In this document: one piece after another, positions 1 through 9,622 of the stretch
Layout of the letters: each line of letters begins with the position of its first letter
How positions within the stretch are numbered: the first letter of the stretch is position 1
NCBI RefSeq assembly: GCF_000340965.1
Contig: NZ_ANAY01000031.1
Coordinates: 1-64,000, forward strand
DNA: 64,000 bases
Direction: 5' to 3'
Source of the DNA: Nocardiopsis kunsanensis DSM 44524
GTDB lineage: Bacteria; Actinomycetota; Actinomycetes; Streptosporangiales; Streptosporangiaceae
Position numbers and translations under genes: made by a program
The notes under the pieces: model-generated
What the model saw: only the letters and a program-made list of their open reading frames with translations
Told to the model about the DNA's origin: nothing
Databases searched by the model: none

Positions 1-16
1 CACGGTTTTTCTTGGG

Positions 17-54
17 GAGGGGTTGCCTGTTGTGGGTGGCCCCTCTTCTTTTTT
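17..54 (+). terminator. Intrinsic terminator of a gene lying before the window
   Basis: GAGGGG (17-22) pairs with CCCCTC (40-45), and a T-rich tract (46-54) follows. This fits the 3' end of a plus-strand transcript entering from the left. The loop is rather long at 17 bases but can form inner pairs. Confidence 0.6.
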
Positions 55-75
55 GTGTGGCTTGTGAACATGTGA

Positions 76-798
<723 letters not shown>

Positions 799-813
799 CG
801 ACCCTCTCCACGG

Positions 814-847
814 ACCGTGTGCGGAGGTGATGCTCCGTACACGGTTT
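814..847 (+). terminator. Terminator of the first methyltransferase gene
   Basis: A 12-bp stem (815-826 with 833-844, one G-U pair, extended by A814-T845) has a six-base loop and is followed by TTTCCTTATCT. It lies 16 bases after the stop codon. Confidence 0.75.
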
Positions 848-1169
848 CCTTATCTCTGGACGGTTATTCTTGGGTGGTCATGTGAGTGCTGGGCCATGGC
901 GACCAGTGATTGCGTCAACGCTTGTCCAAGAACACGCATGCTCCGGGTAAGCCTTCGGCAAGAAGGCCATGCGTGCTCAAGGAACCGGCCGGAACCGGCC
1001 GTGTCGTGGTTACGGGCGGGTATCGTAGCGATGAGGGTGCAGCGATGGCGGCGTTATTCCCCGAAATACCGCGTCGGTACTGACTCGAACTGAACCGATC
1101 AGGGGCACTCGCGCGTCGAACATCAAGACGGCATGGTGCCGTTCATGACTTGATCATGGGGGCGGGGAG
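848..1169 (+). other. Gene-free leader region of the PBP gene with nested hairpin and direct repeat
   Basis: No convincing gene was found in these 320 bases. They hold a nested stem-loop: CACGCATG (933-940) pairs with CATGCGTG (968-975), enclosing GCCTTC (951-956) paired with GAAGGC (962-967). A tandem direct repeat GGAACCGGCC follows at 981-990 and 991-1000. Base composition is less GC-rich than in the flanking genes. The stretch probably contains the promoter and leader of the downstream penicillin-binding protein; no promoter could be fixed with confidence. Confidence 0.5.
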
Positions 1170-1412
1170 CTGAGCAAGAGCGAACACGGCGACGGCGGGA
1201 CGGATGGGCAGCGTCCCGCCACTGACGCGCCGGAGACGGACAAGACCTCTGCTGAAGAGCTGACCACGGAACCCACGACCGAGGGTGAGGCGCCCGAGAC
1301 CGTAGGCGGCCGGAGCGAATCCACTGAGGACGAGGGCCGTGCGGAACACGGGACCGGCGACGGGACCTCCGCCGAGGACAGCGACGACGATGCCGGGCCC
1401 GAACCCGAGTTC

Positions 1413-4400
1413 GTGCCCGGCGGTGCGGTGGCTTTCAAGACGAGCGGGACCTTCCTGAGGGACCGTGTGGCCCGCAACCTCGCCGAGCAGGGGTACGGCC
1501 CCGAGGGCACGTCCCCCGGGAGCGGGGACGCCGACGAGGACGGCGAATCCTCCCCCGAAGAGGTTTCCTCCGCGGTGGTGCAGGGCGAAACGGCCTCCGA
1601 CGACACCGGTTCCGGGGACAACGAGGACCAGGACCGGGAGGAGAAGGCCTCCTCGGCCGAGGAGGACAGTTCCTCCGGTGGTGTCGGACAACCGGAAGCG
1701 GCGGACACCCCCCGTACCGGTGAGGACGGCCCCGCGGACACGGTCCCGGACGGGGCCGGGGGCGCCGCCGACGAAGCCGACGACCCCACCGGGTCAGAGA
1801 CCTCCTCCATCCCCTCGGTGGAGGAGAACGACGAGGACCCCGGCGGTGGCGGGTCTGCCGGTCACACAGATGACGCGGACACCACCGTCGACACCTCCTC
1901 CGGAGGGGCCGGCACCGCAGCAGCCGCTGCCGCGGCCGCGAGCGCGGGTGCAGCAACGATGACCGGTGACGAGGACACCTCCGAGGACACGTCCGAGAAG
2001 GACGCCGGGTCCGGGACCCCCGACGACCCCCCGGAGACCGAGGCCATCCCGATCCCCTCCGCCGACGCCGAGGACGTCCCCGGGGCCGGGACCGGGGGCG
2101 AGGACGAGGGCGGTACCGCGGACGAGGAACCCGCGGACGCTTCGCCCGCCACGGAGGCTTTTGCTGTGCCCGGGGCCGGTGAGGACACCGAGACCCCGTC
2201 CGAGACGGCCGGAACCGCATCCGCCGAGGACGGTGAACCCGCTGACCGGGCGGGGGAGAGCGTGGTCGGCGCCCCGACGCCCACTGCACCCTTCCCACCC
2301 CCAGCAGGGGAGGACGTGGGGGGCAGCGAGGCCCCCTCCGCCGGCACCGGCGAGCTGTCCGGCACCGGTGACGTGGCCGCCGGTGACGGGGCCGTCACCG
2401 GCGATGACACCGGCGGTGACGGTGCCGCAGAGGCCGAGCCCTCCTTCTGGCCCGCACCGCAACGGTTCTCGGAGTACTCCGAGGAGGCTGCCCGGTCCGG
2501 GCCCGCGGCCGGGGACCAGGACGATGCCGAACCTTCCGGTACAGCTGCGGCGGCAGGGGCCGGCGCGGCAGCTGCGGGCGCCGCAGCCGGTGCTGCTCGG
2601 GCCCCCGGGGAACAGGAGGCCGGTGCAGGCTCCGGACCCGGAGAGGCCGCCGGCCCGGTCGGCTCCGGCGGGACGAAGGGCCCCGGCGGGCCCAAGAAGC
2701 CGGGCGGCAAGGCCGCGAAGAAGAAGCGGCCGATGTGGTGGCGCATCCTGCGTCCCGTGCTCGTCCTCATGGGCGTCTTCACGGTTCTGGGGATCGCCGG
2801 TTTCGTCTACCTGTACACCACGGTCGAGGTGCCCGACGCCGCAAAGGCCGAGGCCACCGACCAGGGCTCCACCTTCTACTTCGCCGACGGGGAGACCCAG
2901 TTCGCGGAGCGGGGCACCAATCGGGAGCCGGTCTCCTACGACGAGATGACCGCGGGCGGCGACCACGTGGTCGACGCGATGACCTCCGCCGAGGACCGCG
3001 GCTTCTGGGAGGAGCCCGGCGTGTCCCTCAGCGGCACGACCCGTGCGGTATGGTCCACCATCACCGGACAGCAGGTCCAGGGCGGGTCCACCATCACCCA
3101 GCAGATGGTCCGCAACTACTACGAGGGCGTCTCCCGTGAACAGACGATCACTCGGAAGATCAAGGAGATCATCATCTCCATCAAGGTCGACCAGAGCGAG
3201 TCGAAGCAGTGGGTGATGGAGCAGTACCTCAACAGCATCTACTTCGGCCGGCAGGCGTACGGGATCCAGGCGGCCGCCGAGGTCTACTACCACAAGGACG
3301 TCGACGAGCTCACTCCCGAGGAGGCCGCGTTCCTGGCGGCCGCCATCCAGCAGCCGCACTACTACGGCGAGGCGGACGTGATGGAGTCGACCGATTCCCT
3401 GGAGCGCCGTTGGCAGTACGTCATCGACGGCATGGTCTCCACCGGGGCGATCACCGCGGACGAGGCCGGCGAGATGGAGTTCCCGGTCCCCGAGGCCGAG
3501 CGGCCCACCGACAGCACCGATGTCAGCGGCTACAAGGGGTACATGCTCCAGGAAGCCATGAACGAGCTCGACCGGCTCGGCTTCACCGAGGACATGATCC
3601 AGCGGCACGGCTATGAGATCGTCACGACCTTCGACGAGGACCTGATGGAGGCCGCGCACGACGCGGTCGAGGAGACCGTCCCGCACGAGACCGTCCCCGA
3701 GGACGTCAATCTCGGCATGAGCACCGTGGACCCGGAAACGGGTGAGGTGTTGGCCTTCTACGGGGGCCACGACTACCTCGAGAACCAGTACGACACGAGT
3801 TTCCACGGGGCAGCGCAGGCCGGTTCGGCCTTCAAGCCGTACGTGCTCGCGACCGCGCTGGAAGAGGGCTACAGCCTCCGGTCGACCGTGGACGGGCGCG
3901 GTCCGCGCAACGTGCACGGATCCCGGGTGCAGAACGCCGGCAACGACCCCGGCGGTGTGATGAACCTGATCCAGGCCACGAAGGAGTCCAACAACCTCGG
4001 GTACGTCGACCTCGCCGAACAGGTGGGGTACGAGAACATCCGGGACACCGCCTACGCCGCGGGCTTCCCCGAGGGCAGCATCGGCGACAACCAGCTCGTC
4101 CCGGTCATGCCGCTGGGCGCGGTCAGTGTTCGCCCGATCGACCAGGCCAGCGGGTTCGGGACCTTCGCGAACGAAGGTGTGCACGTCGAGCCGCACGTGA
4201 TCAAGGAGGTCAACAACACCGACGGGGAGAACGAACGCCCCGAGGTGGAGAGCAGCCAGGCCCTGAAGGAGACGACCGCCGCGGACGTCACCCATGCCCT
4301 GCAGCAGGTCGTCAACGGGGGTACGGGCACGGCTGCGCGGCTGGGCGGCCACCCGACGGCGGGCAAGACCGGCACGACCGACGGCAGCGTGGCCGCCTGG

Positions 4401-4841
4401 TTCGTGGGTTACACACCGCAGCTGTCGACGTCGGTGGGGGTCTACAGCGGGAAGAACGAGAGTTTCTCGATCCCCGGGCACAACATCTCCGGTGGCGGTC
4501 TGCCCGCGACCCTGTGGAACAACTACATGTCGCGGGCCATGGAAGGGTACGAGCGGGAGTCGTTCCCGCAGCCGGCCAACGAGGGTACGACGGAGAACTG
4601 GGCGCCGGACACGGCCACCCAGGAGCCGCAGCAGCCCCAGGAACCGCCGCAGCAGTCCCAGGAGCCTCCGCAGGAGGAACCGCCGCCGGCCGAGGAGCCG
4701 CCCTCGGAGGAGGAACCGCCGTCCGAGGGCCCGCCCACGGAGGAGCCCCCGGAGGCCCCGGAGCCGCCGGAGGAACCGGGCATCCCCGAGGACCCGTTCG
4801 ATCCGGGTGACCAGATGGCACGCAGCGACGAGAACGAGTGA
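1413..4841 (+). CDS. Class A penicillin-binding protein (GT51 transglycosylase / transpeptidase)
   Basis: A bifunctional peptidoglycan synthase of at least 1142 residues that polymerises lipid II and cross-links stem peptides outside the membrane. About 440 N-terminal residues are a low-complexity acidic A/D/E/G/S/T-rich cytoplasmic segment, followed by a lysine-rich stretch and one membrane span (about 443-470). The GT51 domain shows SAEDRGF near 526 and GGSTITQQM near 558. The transpeptidase has SAFK (Ser about 805, Lys about 808), SNN near 859 and KTGT near 985. A Pro/Glu-rich tail of about 80 residues ends the protein. The annotated start is a GTG, but the frame stays open and equally acidic back to the stop at 1146-1148. 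A CTG at 1170 would start MSKSEHGD, so the true N-terminus is probably about 80 residues longer. The terminal regions are much longer than in most PonA proteins. Confidence 0.95.
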   Translation: MPGGAVAFKTSGTFLRDRVARNLAEQGYGPEGTSPGSGDADEDGESSPEEVSSAVVQGETASDDTGSGDNEDQDREEKASSAEEDSSSGGVGQPEAADTPRTGEDGPADTVPDGAGGAADEADDPTGSETSSIPSVEENDEDPGGGGSAGHTDDADTTVDTSSGGAGTAAAAAAAASAGAATMTGDEDTSEDTSEKDAGSGTPDDPPETEAIPIPSADAEDVPGAGTGGEDEGGTADEEPADASPATEAFAVPGAGEDTETPSETAGTASAEDGEPADRAGESVVGAPTPTAPFPPPAGEDVGGSEAPSAGTGELSGTGDVAAGDGAVTGDDTGGDGAAEAEPSFWPAPQRFSEYSEEAARSGPAAGDQDDAEPSGTAAAAGAGAAAAGAAAGAARAPGEQEAGAGSGPGEAAGPVGSGGTKGPGGPKKPGGKAAKKKRPMWWRILRPVLVLMGVFTVLGIAGFVYLYTTVEVPDAAKAEATDQGSTFYFADGETQFAERGTNREPVSYDEMTAGGDHVVDAMTSAEDRGFWEEPGVSLSGTTRAVWSTITGQQVQGGSTITQQMVRNYYEGVSREQTITRKIKEIIISIKVDQSESKQWVMEQYLNSIYFGRQAYGIQAAAEVYYHKDVDELTPEEAAFLAAAIQQPHYYGEADVMESTDSLERRWQYVIDGMVSTGAITADEAGEMEFPVPEAERPTDSTDVSGYKGYMLQEAMNELDRLGFTEDMIQRHGYEIVTTFDEDLMEAAHDAVEETVPHETVPEDVNLGMSTVDPETGEVLAFYGGHDYLENQYDTSFHGAAQAGSAFKPYVLATALEEGYSLRSTVDGRGPRNVHGSRVQNAGNDPGGVMNLIQATKESNNLGYVDLAEQVGYENIRDTAYAAGFPEGSIGDNQLVPVMPLGAVSVRPIDQASGFGTFANEGVHVEPHVIKEVNNTDGENERPEVESSQALKETTAADVTHALQQVVNGGTGTAARLGGHPTAGKTGTTDGSVAAWFVGYTPQLSTSVGVYSGKNESFSIPGHNISGGGLPATLWNNYMSRAMEGYERESFPQPANEGTTENWAPDTATQEPQQPQEPPQQSQEPPQEEPPPAEEPPSEEEPPSEGPPTEEPPEAPEPPEEPGIPEDPFDPGDQMARSDENE

Positions 4842-4860
4842 CACGGACTCGTGCATGCAG

Positions 4861-4895
4861 CAACGGCGCCCCCGCCGTCGGCGGGGGCGCCGTTG
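4861..4895. terminator. Bidirectional terminator between PBP and prenyltransferase-fold gene
   Basis: A perfect 16-bp stem (4861-4876 with 4880-4895) with a three-base loop lies between two convergent stop codons. Confidence 0.85.
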
Positions 4896-4922
4896 TCGTC
4901 CGTGGCGGCCGGTGAGTACGGC

Positions 4923-5999
4923 TCAGACGGCCGGGGCCTGCTCCGAAGCGTGCAGGAAGACACGGGAGCCCCCGGTGGTGAGTGTGAGAGCGTCCACGGC
5001 CAGGATCACGGCCGCCGACGTCCACGTGCTGCGTTCCACGGGCCACCGGACCTGCTCGGCGAACTGGTACCCGGTCCAGTACACGCCGTCGGCGGGGTCG
5101 CGCAGGTGTTGGATGTCCCGCATGATCCGGACCGCGGTGTCGTGCTCGCCCATGGCGGCCAGGGCGAGCACCAGCTCCGACGACTCGGCGGCGGTCACCC
5201 ACGGCTGGTCGCTCACGCACCGCACACCCAGCCCGGGCAGGACGAAGGTGTCCCAGCGCTCGTCGAGGCGCTCCTTCGCCGCGGTACCGTGCACCGCACC
5301 GCCCAGGACCGGGTAGAACCAGTCCATCGAGAACCGGCTGCGATCGGCGAACAGGTCCTCGTGGTCGTTGATGAGTACGGCCAGCCGGTCGGCAGCCGCC
5401 GACCACGCGGGCCTGGTCTCGCCGAGACGTTCGGCCAGCGCGGCGCCGCAGCGCAGCGCATGGTGCACACTCGCGCACACCGTCAACAGGGAATGGTCGC
5501 CGGGGGAGCCGTCCTCCGAACGGGCCCACAGGATCTCCCCGTGGTCGCCGCGCAGCGCCAGCGCGAACTCCAGCCCGCTCTCCACGGTCGGCCACAGGCG
5601 CCGGGCGAACGCGGTGTCGCCGGTCGTCAACAGGTGGTGCAGGATTCCCACGGCCGGGTAAGCAGCATGGTTGGCCTCACGCAGCGCCGTTGCGGGCGCC
5701 CCCTGACGGAATTTGGCGGGCCACCCGCCGTCGGGGCGGCGGGAGGACTCCACCCACAGGTAGGCACGGCGAGCGGCTTCGGCGTGTTCGGGGACCTCGA
5801 GGCCGGTCACCGTCAGCGCCATCGCGCACTCGACGTGGTCCCACAGGTCGGTGTGGCCGCCGGGGAACCAGGGGATCGCACCGTCGGGCTCCTGGCTGCG
5901 CACGAGGTAGTGCGCCGAACGCTGGAGCTCGTCGGCGGTGAGCACACCGGGTAGGTGCAGAGCGCGGGGGACGTCCGATTCCGGTCCGGGGGCGGTCAT
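4923..5999 (-). CDS. Prenyltransferase / squalene-cyclase-fold protein
   Basis: A 358-residue soluble protein with repeated alpha-hairpin features of the prenyltransferase/terpene-cyclase alpha-alpha barrel fold, such as SQEPDGAIPWFPGG and RRPDGGWPAKF. It lacks a DxDD cyclase motif in what I can read, so catalysis of prenyl transfer or cyclisation is not demonstrated; a glycan-active alpha-alpha barrel is an alternative. The frame is open upstream, but the ATG at 5999 is chosen because it starts 8 bases after the methyltransferase stop. It is the last gene of a left-running unit with a GT4 glycosyltransferase and a methyltransferase. That context points to building or trimming of a glycosylated lipid or polymer (inference). 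Confidence 0.75.
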   Translation of the reverse strand: MTAPGPESDVPRALHLPGVLTADELQRSAHYLVRSQEPDGAIPWFPGGHTDLWDHVECAMALTVTGLEVPEHAEAARRAYLWVESSRRPDGGWPAKFRQGAPATALREANHAAYPAVGILHHLLTTGDTAFARRLWPTVESGLEFALALRGDHGEILWARSEDGSPGDHSLLTVCASVHHALRCGAALAERLGETRPAWSAAADRLAVLINDHEDLFADRSRFSMDWFYPVLGGAVHGTAAKERLDERWDTFVLPGLGVRCVSDQPWVTAAESSELVLALAAMGEHDTAVRIMRDIQHLRDPADGVYWTGYQFAEQVRWPVERSTWTSAAVILAVDALTLTTGGSRVFLHASEQAPAV

Positions 6000-6007
6000 C
6001 TGCGACT

Positions 6008-6730
6008 TCACGCGGCACCGAGGGGCTTGCGCACGTACACGATCACGCTCTTGCCGATGACGGGGTTGAGGAGCTTCTCGGCGACTCTGGTGACTTTCGG
6101 GGCCTGGAGCATGTCCCACACGAGCATCTCGTGGTAGCTCTTCACCGCCGGGTGGTCGTCGTTGTCGGTGCCCACGGCGCACTTGATCCACCAGTAGGGG
6201 GCGTGCAGGGCGTGCGCGTGGTGGTGCGGACCGATCTCGAACCCGGTGGCCTTGAGCTTGGCCTCCAGCTCGGCGCGGGTGTAGATGCGGATGTGCCCGC
6301 CCTCGTTGGTGTGGTAGTCCTCCGACAGGGCCCAGCACACACGCTCGGGCAGGAAACTGGGCACGGTCACGGCCGCGATACCGCCCGGGCGCAGCACCCG
6401 GTACAGCTCCTTCATGGCCGCGGTGTCGTGGGGCAGGTGCTCGAAGATCTCCGAGGCCACGACCCGGTCGAAGCCGCCGTCCCCGAAGGGCATGTCGAGG
6501 GCGTCGCCCTTGACGGTCTCGGCGGTGGCGGACCCGGGGGCCTCGCCCTCGGCCTTCATCGCACCGAACATGGTCTCGACCTCGGCGAGGTCGGCGACGT
6601 TCTGGTCGAAGGCGACCACGTCCGCACCGCGGCGGTAGACCTCGAAGGCGTGGCGGCCGCCGCCGCAGCCCATGTCGAGGACGCGGTTGCCCGGGCCGAC
6701 AGGGAACAGGGAGAAGTCGACGGTGATCAG
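6008..6730 (-). CDS. Class I SAM-dependent methyltransferase, probable CTG start
   Basis: A Methyltransf_11-type enzyme of about 240 residues. Motif I reads NRVLDMGCGGGRH, followed by GDALDMPFGDGGFD, EIFEHLP and LRPGGIAAVTVP. The first ATG/GTG-type start would fall inside motif I at 6673, removing the strand before the SAM loop. Extending the frame restores ITVDFSLFPVGPGNRVLD and leads to a CTG at 6730. That CTG has AGGAG at 6737-6741 and overlaps the TGA of the glycosyltransferase as CTGA, the usual layout of translational coupling with A or G replaced by C. It sits between GT4 and the prenyltransferase-fold gene, so its substrate is probably an intermediate of that unit. Confidence 0.85.
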   Translation of the reverse strand: MITVDFSLFPVGPGNRVLDMGCGGGRHAFEVYRRGADVVAFDQNVADLAEVETMFGAMKAEGEAPGSATAETVKGDALDMPFGDGGFDRVVASEIFEHLPHDTAAMKELYRVLRPGGIAAVTVPSFLPERVCWALSEDYHTNEGGHIRIYTRAELEAKLKATGFEIGPHHHAHALHAPYWWIKCAVGTDNDDHPAVKSYHEMLVWDMLQAPKVTRVAEKLLNPVIGKSVIVYVRKPLGAA

Positions 6731-8061
6731 TGGAAGCTCCTAGGGCGAGTCGGGTGGGTGCTGGTCGGGTGCGGGGCGGACCCGTCGATGGTGGCGGCGT
6801 AGCGCCGGGCGGTCAGCTCCGCGACGGCACGCCAGGTGAAACGTTCCTGGACCCGTTCCCAGGCGGCGGCGCCCATGCGGGCGCGTTCGTCCGGGTCGTC
6901 CATGAGCGCACCGATCTCCTTGGCGAGGAGTTCGTCGTCGCCGGGGGTGATGAGGCGGCCGGCGTCGCCGTCGACGCCCACGACCTCGGGAAGGGCGCCG
7001 GCGTTGCTGGCGATGAGGGGAGTCCCGCAGGCCATGGCCTCCACTGCGGGCAGGGAGAAGCCTTCGTAGAAGGAGGGGACGACGGCCACTTCGGCGGAGG
7101 CGATCAGCTCTCCCAGGGCGGTGTCGTCGATGCCGTTGACGAACTCGACGCGGTCGCGCAACCCGAGCTGGTCCACGAGCAGGTCGGTGGGCCCTCCGGG
7201 TCTGGGTCTGCTGACGATCGTGAGGGAGATCTCGCGTTCCTCTGCCAGGCGGGCGGCGGCGCGCAGCAGCACGGCCACCCCTTTGAGAGGGCTGTCGGCG
7301 CTGGCGGTGCAGACGATGCGGCCGGGCTCGCGGGGGGTGTCGGGGCGGGGGTGGAAGTGGCGGGTGTCCACACCCAGCGGGGTGACCTCCATGCGTTCGG
7401 GGCGCACCCCGAACTCGCGGGCGATGTCGTCGGCGGAGGACCGGGAGGGGACCAGGATCGGGTCGAGTTTGCGGGCCACCCGCGCCTGCATCCGTACGAA
7501 GGAGTACCAGCGGCGTTTGGTGAGTCTCTGCAGGCCTTTGGCCTCCTGCAGTTCGATGCGGCGGTCGACGCTGATGGGGTGGTGGATGGTGGTGACCAGG
7601 GGCAGCCCGGCAGCGCGGATCCCGAGCAGGCCCCGGCCGAGGGTCTGGTTGTCGTGGACCACGTCGAAGTCGGCCAGGCGGCGGCGCAGTTCGCGGTCGG
7701 CGCGCAGGGAGAAGGTGAGGGGTTCGGGGAAACCGGCGGTCCACATGGTGGCGACCTCGAGGACGTCGATCCAGTCGCGCCACTCGCGCAGGGGCGGGGC
7801 CTTGAAGGGGCGGACGTCGTTGTAGAGGTCGAGGGAGGGGATTTTCTCCAGGGCCACGCCGTCGTCGAGTTCGGGGTAGGGCTGGCCGGACAGGACGGTG
7901 ACCTCGTGGCCGAGCGCGGCGAGTTCGCGTGAGAGGTGCCGGACGTACACACCCTGGCCGCCCACGTGCTGCTTGCTCCGGTAGGAGAGCAGGGCCACCC
8001 GGAGGGGGCGCGTGCGGGAGGGCCGCGGGCTCGGTCCCGTGTTGTTGCCCGGCAGGGTCAA
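6727..8061 (-). CDS. Glycosyltransferase family 4 protein
   Basis: A 444-residue GT-B fold retaining glycosyltransferase. The N-terminal domain starts LRVALLSYRSKQHVGGQGVYV, the glycine-rich acceptor loop. The C-terminal nucleotide-sugar domain has the EX7E motif in FYEGFSLPAVEAMACGTP. It transfers a sugar from an activated donor to an unknown acceptor on the cytoplasmic side. The start is a TTG at 8061 with GAGGTGG at correct spacing. It is the first gene of a unit with the methyltransferase (CTGA overlap) and the prenyltransferase-fold gene. The conserved trio without a lipid flippase or polymerase nearby leaves the product unidentified. Confidence 0.9.
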   Translation of the reverse strand: MTLPGNNTGPSPRPSRTRPLRVALLSYRSKQHVGGQGVYVRHLSRELAALGHEVTVLSGQPYPELDDGVALEKIPSLDLYNDVRPFKAPPLREWRDWIDVLEVATMWTAGFPEPLTFSLRADRELRRRLADFDVVHDNQTLGRGLLGIRAAGLPLVTTIHHPISVDRRIELQEAKGLQRLTKRRWYSFVRMQARVARKLDPILVPSRSSADDIAREFGVRPERMEVTPLGVDTRHFHPRPDTPREPGRIVCTASADSPLKGVAVLLRAAARLAEEREISLTIVSRPRPGGPTDLLVDQLGLRDRVEFVNGIDDTALGELIASAEVAVVPSFYEGFSLPAVEAMACGTPLIASNAGALPEVVGVDGDAGRLITPGDDELLAKEIGALMDDPDERARMGAAAWERVQERFTWRAVAELTARRYAATIDGSAPHPTSTHPTRPRSFH

Positions 8062-8232
8062 GAGTCCACCTCTTCGTCGGTTCGCTGGCCCGTCGTACCC
8101 GCCACCCCTCGGCGGCCCCTCGGAGGGCGCCGGCGTTGTCCGTCCCCGGTCTGCGCCACCGGGCCGCCCGGGCTGCGGTGGTCGACGGCATGGGTGCGAG
8201 TCCGCCGGTGAACAGGCGTGGGCGCCCTTATG

Positions 8233-9315
8233 TTACTCGGCAGTTGGGGTGGGGGCCGAGGGAGGGCCGGGGGTGTTGGACGGATCTTGTGCGGGGACGT
8301 CGGCGGTGGTGGCCGACCAGAGGGGGAGGTCGGCCGTCCCGGTGCGGGCCGCTCGGCCGCGCTCTTCGAGCAGTCGCAGGTGGGCGACGGTCTCGGCGGC
8401 GGCCATGTGGCGGGCCCGTACACGCATGTCGGCCCAGGGGCGCCGCCAAGTGAGGCCGGAGGTCACCTGCCACAGCGTCGCACGGCCCTCTCGCCGGAGG
8501 AGCTCGGCCATCTCGTCGAGGCGGTCCTCGTGGTGGGTGACGATCGCCTCGGTGCGTTCTGTCAGCCCGGTGAAGCGATGTTCGTGTGAGGGAAGGCACA
8601 GCAGGCGGTCGGCCCCGGGCATGCGGCCGACGTCGGCCTGTGCGGTGAGGAAGGCGCCGAGGGGGTCGCCGTCGGTCGACAGGAGTGGGAACTGGCCCAC
8701 GTGCGGGGTGATGCGGGGGAGCACGTGGTCGCCTGTGAAGAACACGTCGGCGTCGTCCAGGTGCAGGCACAGGTGTCCGGGGCTGTGGCCCGGCGTCCAC
8801 ACCGCGCGGAGGCGGCGCCCGGCCAGGTCGACGGTGTCGCCGTCGGCGAGGGGGCGGTCGGGCACGGTCGTGTTCGTGGAGAGGTCGGTCTGTTCGGCGA
8901 AGGCGGCGAGGTCCTCCTCGGGGAAACCGGCGCGTCGGAGCTGTTCGGCCATGGTGGCCAGGCGGTCCGGTGCGGGGCTCGCGGCCAAGCGTTCGGTGAC
9001 CGCGATGTCGGCCGGGTGCATGGCGATCCAGGCTCCGGAGGCCGCGCGCAGGCGTCCGGCCAGGCCGGCGTGGTCGGGGTGGAAGTGGGTGAGGACCGCA
9101 CCGCGGACGTCCTCGATCCGGTGGCCGGTCTGCTCGACGGAGCGGACGAGGGTCTCCCAGGTCTCGTCGTGGTTCCAGCCGGTGTCGACCAGGACCGCGC
9201 CGTCGTCGCCGGAGACGAGATAGACGTAGGTGAAACCGAGGGGGCTGCCGGGGATGGGTACGGGCAGGCTCCAGACACCGTGGCCGAGCTCTTCGACCTG
9301 GGGTATCTCGCGCAT
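8233..9315 (-). CDS. MBL-fold metallo-hydrolase
   Basis: A 360-residue metallo-beta-lactamase-fold hydrolase. The binuclear zinc site is visible as THFHPDHAG (HxHxDH), then HSPGH, FTGDH and a late HEHR. A C-terminal winged-helix-like extension follows residue 250, as in the LACTB2/BlhB-type group. The last 35 residues are Pro/Ala/Thr-rich and probably disordered. The ATG at 9315 has AGGTG upstream. It is transcribed away from a KstR-like TetR gene across an intergenic region containing a TetR-type palindrome, so that regulator probably controls it. The substrate is unknown; a thioester or lactone is possible if the steroid/lipid regulator link is real. Confidence 0.88.
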   Translation of the reverse strand: MREIPQVEELGHGVWSLPVPIPGSPLGFTYVYLVSGDDGAVLVDTGWNHDETWETLVRSVEQTGHRIEDVRGAVLTHFHPDHAGLAGRLRAASGAWIAMHPADIAVTERLAASPAPDRLATMAEQLRRAGFPEEDLAAFAEQTDLSTNTTVPDRPLADGDTVDLAGRRLRAVWTPGHSPGHLCLHLDDADVFFTGDHVLPRITPHVGQFPLLSTDGDPLGAFLTAQADVGRMPGADRLLCLPSHEHRFTGLTERTEAIVTHHEDRLDEMAELLRREGRATLWQVTSGLTWRRPWADMRVRARHMAAAETVAHLRLLEERGRAARTGTADLPLWSATTADVPAQDPSNTPGPPSAPTPTAE

Positions 9316-9377
9316 CCTGGCACCTCTCCAATAGAAACCGAATCGGGTTCGATGTTACCGGAGCGGAGGAAGGTAGG

Positions 9378-9391
9378 TAGAACATATTCTA
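9378..9391. promoter_or_regulatory. Candidate KstR-like operator
   Basis: The palindrome TAGAACATATTCTA lies between the divergent hydrolase and TetR genes. Mycobacterial KstR binds TnnAACnnGTTnnA; this site differs at one position. It lies 63 bases upstream of the hydrolase start and 232 bases upstream of the regulator start. Confidence 0.55.
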
Positions 9392-9622
9392 CTAAGCCCG
9401 GACGGAAGGGGTGAAAACCCACGTCCGGCTCTCGGATAACCGTCGTTACGTCGGCCTATGAGGGATGGATCATGGGTTCGATCGGCTGCGCACGCGGGAA
9501 AGCCTCGGATAACGTGTTCTCATTGCGGCGTTCGCGTGGAGGGGTGCGGCGCCGGTGAGCTGGCTTCCAGGGGCCGCGGTGGAGGAATGGCGCGCGCTCC
9601 GACGAGGAATGGGAGAGATCCT

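Noticed and set aside
4600..4800. Tandem repeats encoding Pro/Glu-rich tail, considered as a repeat array or CRISPR
   Set aside because: Units are irregular codon repeats within the PBP frame, with no spacers. No CRISPR array was seen anywhere in the window.
1794..4856. A 1020-codon open frame antisense to the PBP gene
   Set aside because: It mirrors a GC-rich gene, has no domain, and the plus strand has a complete PBP. Long antisense frames are expected at this GC content.
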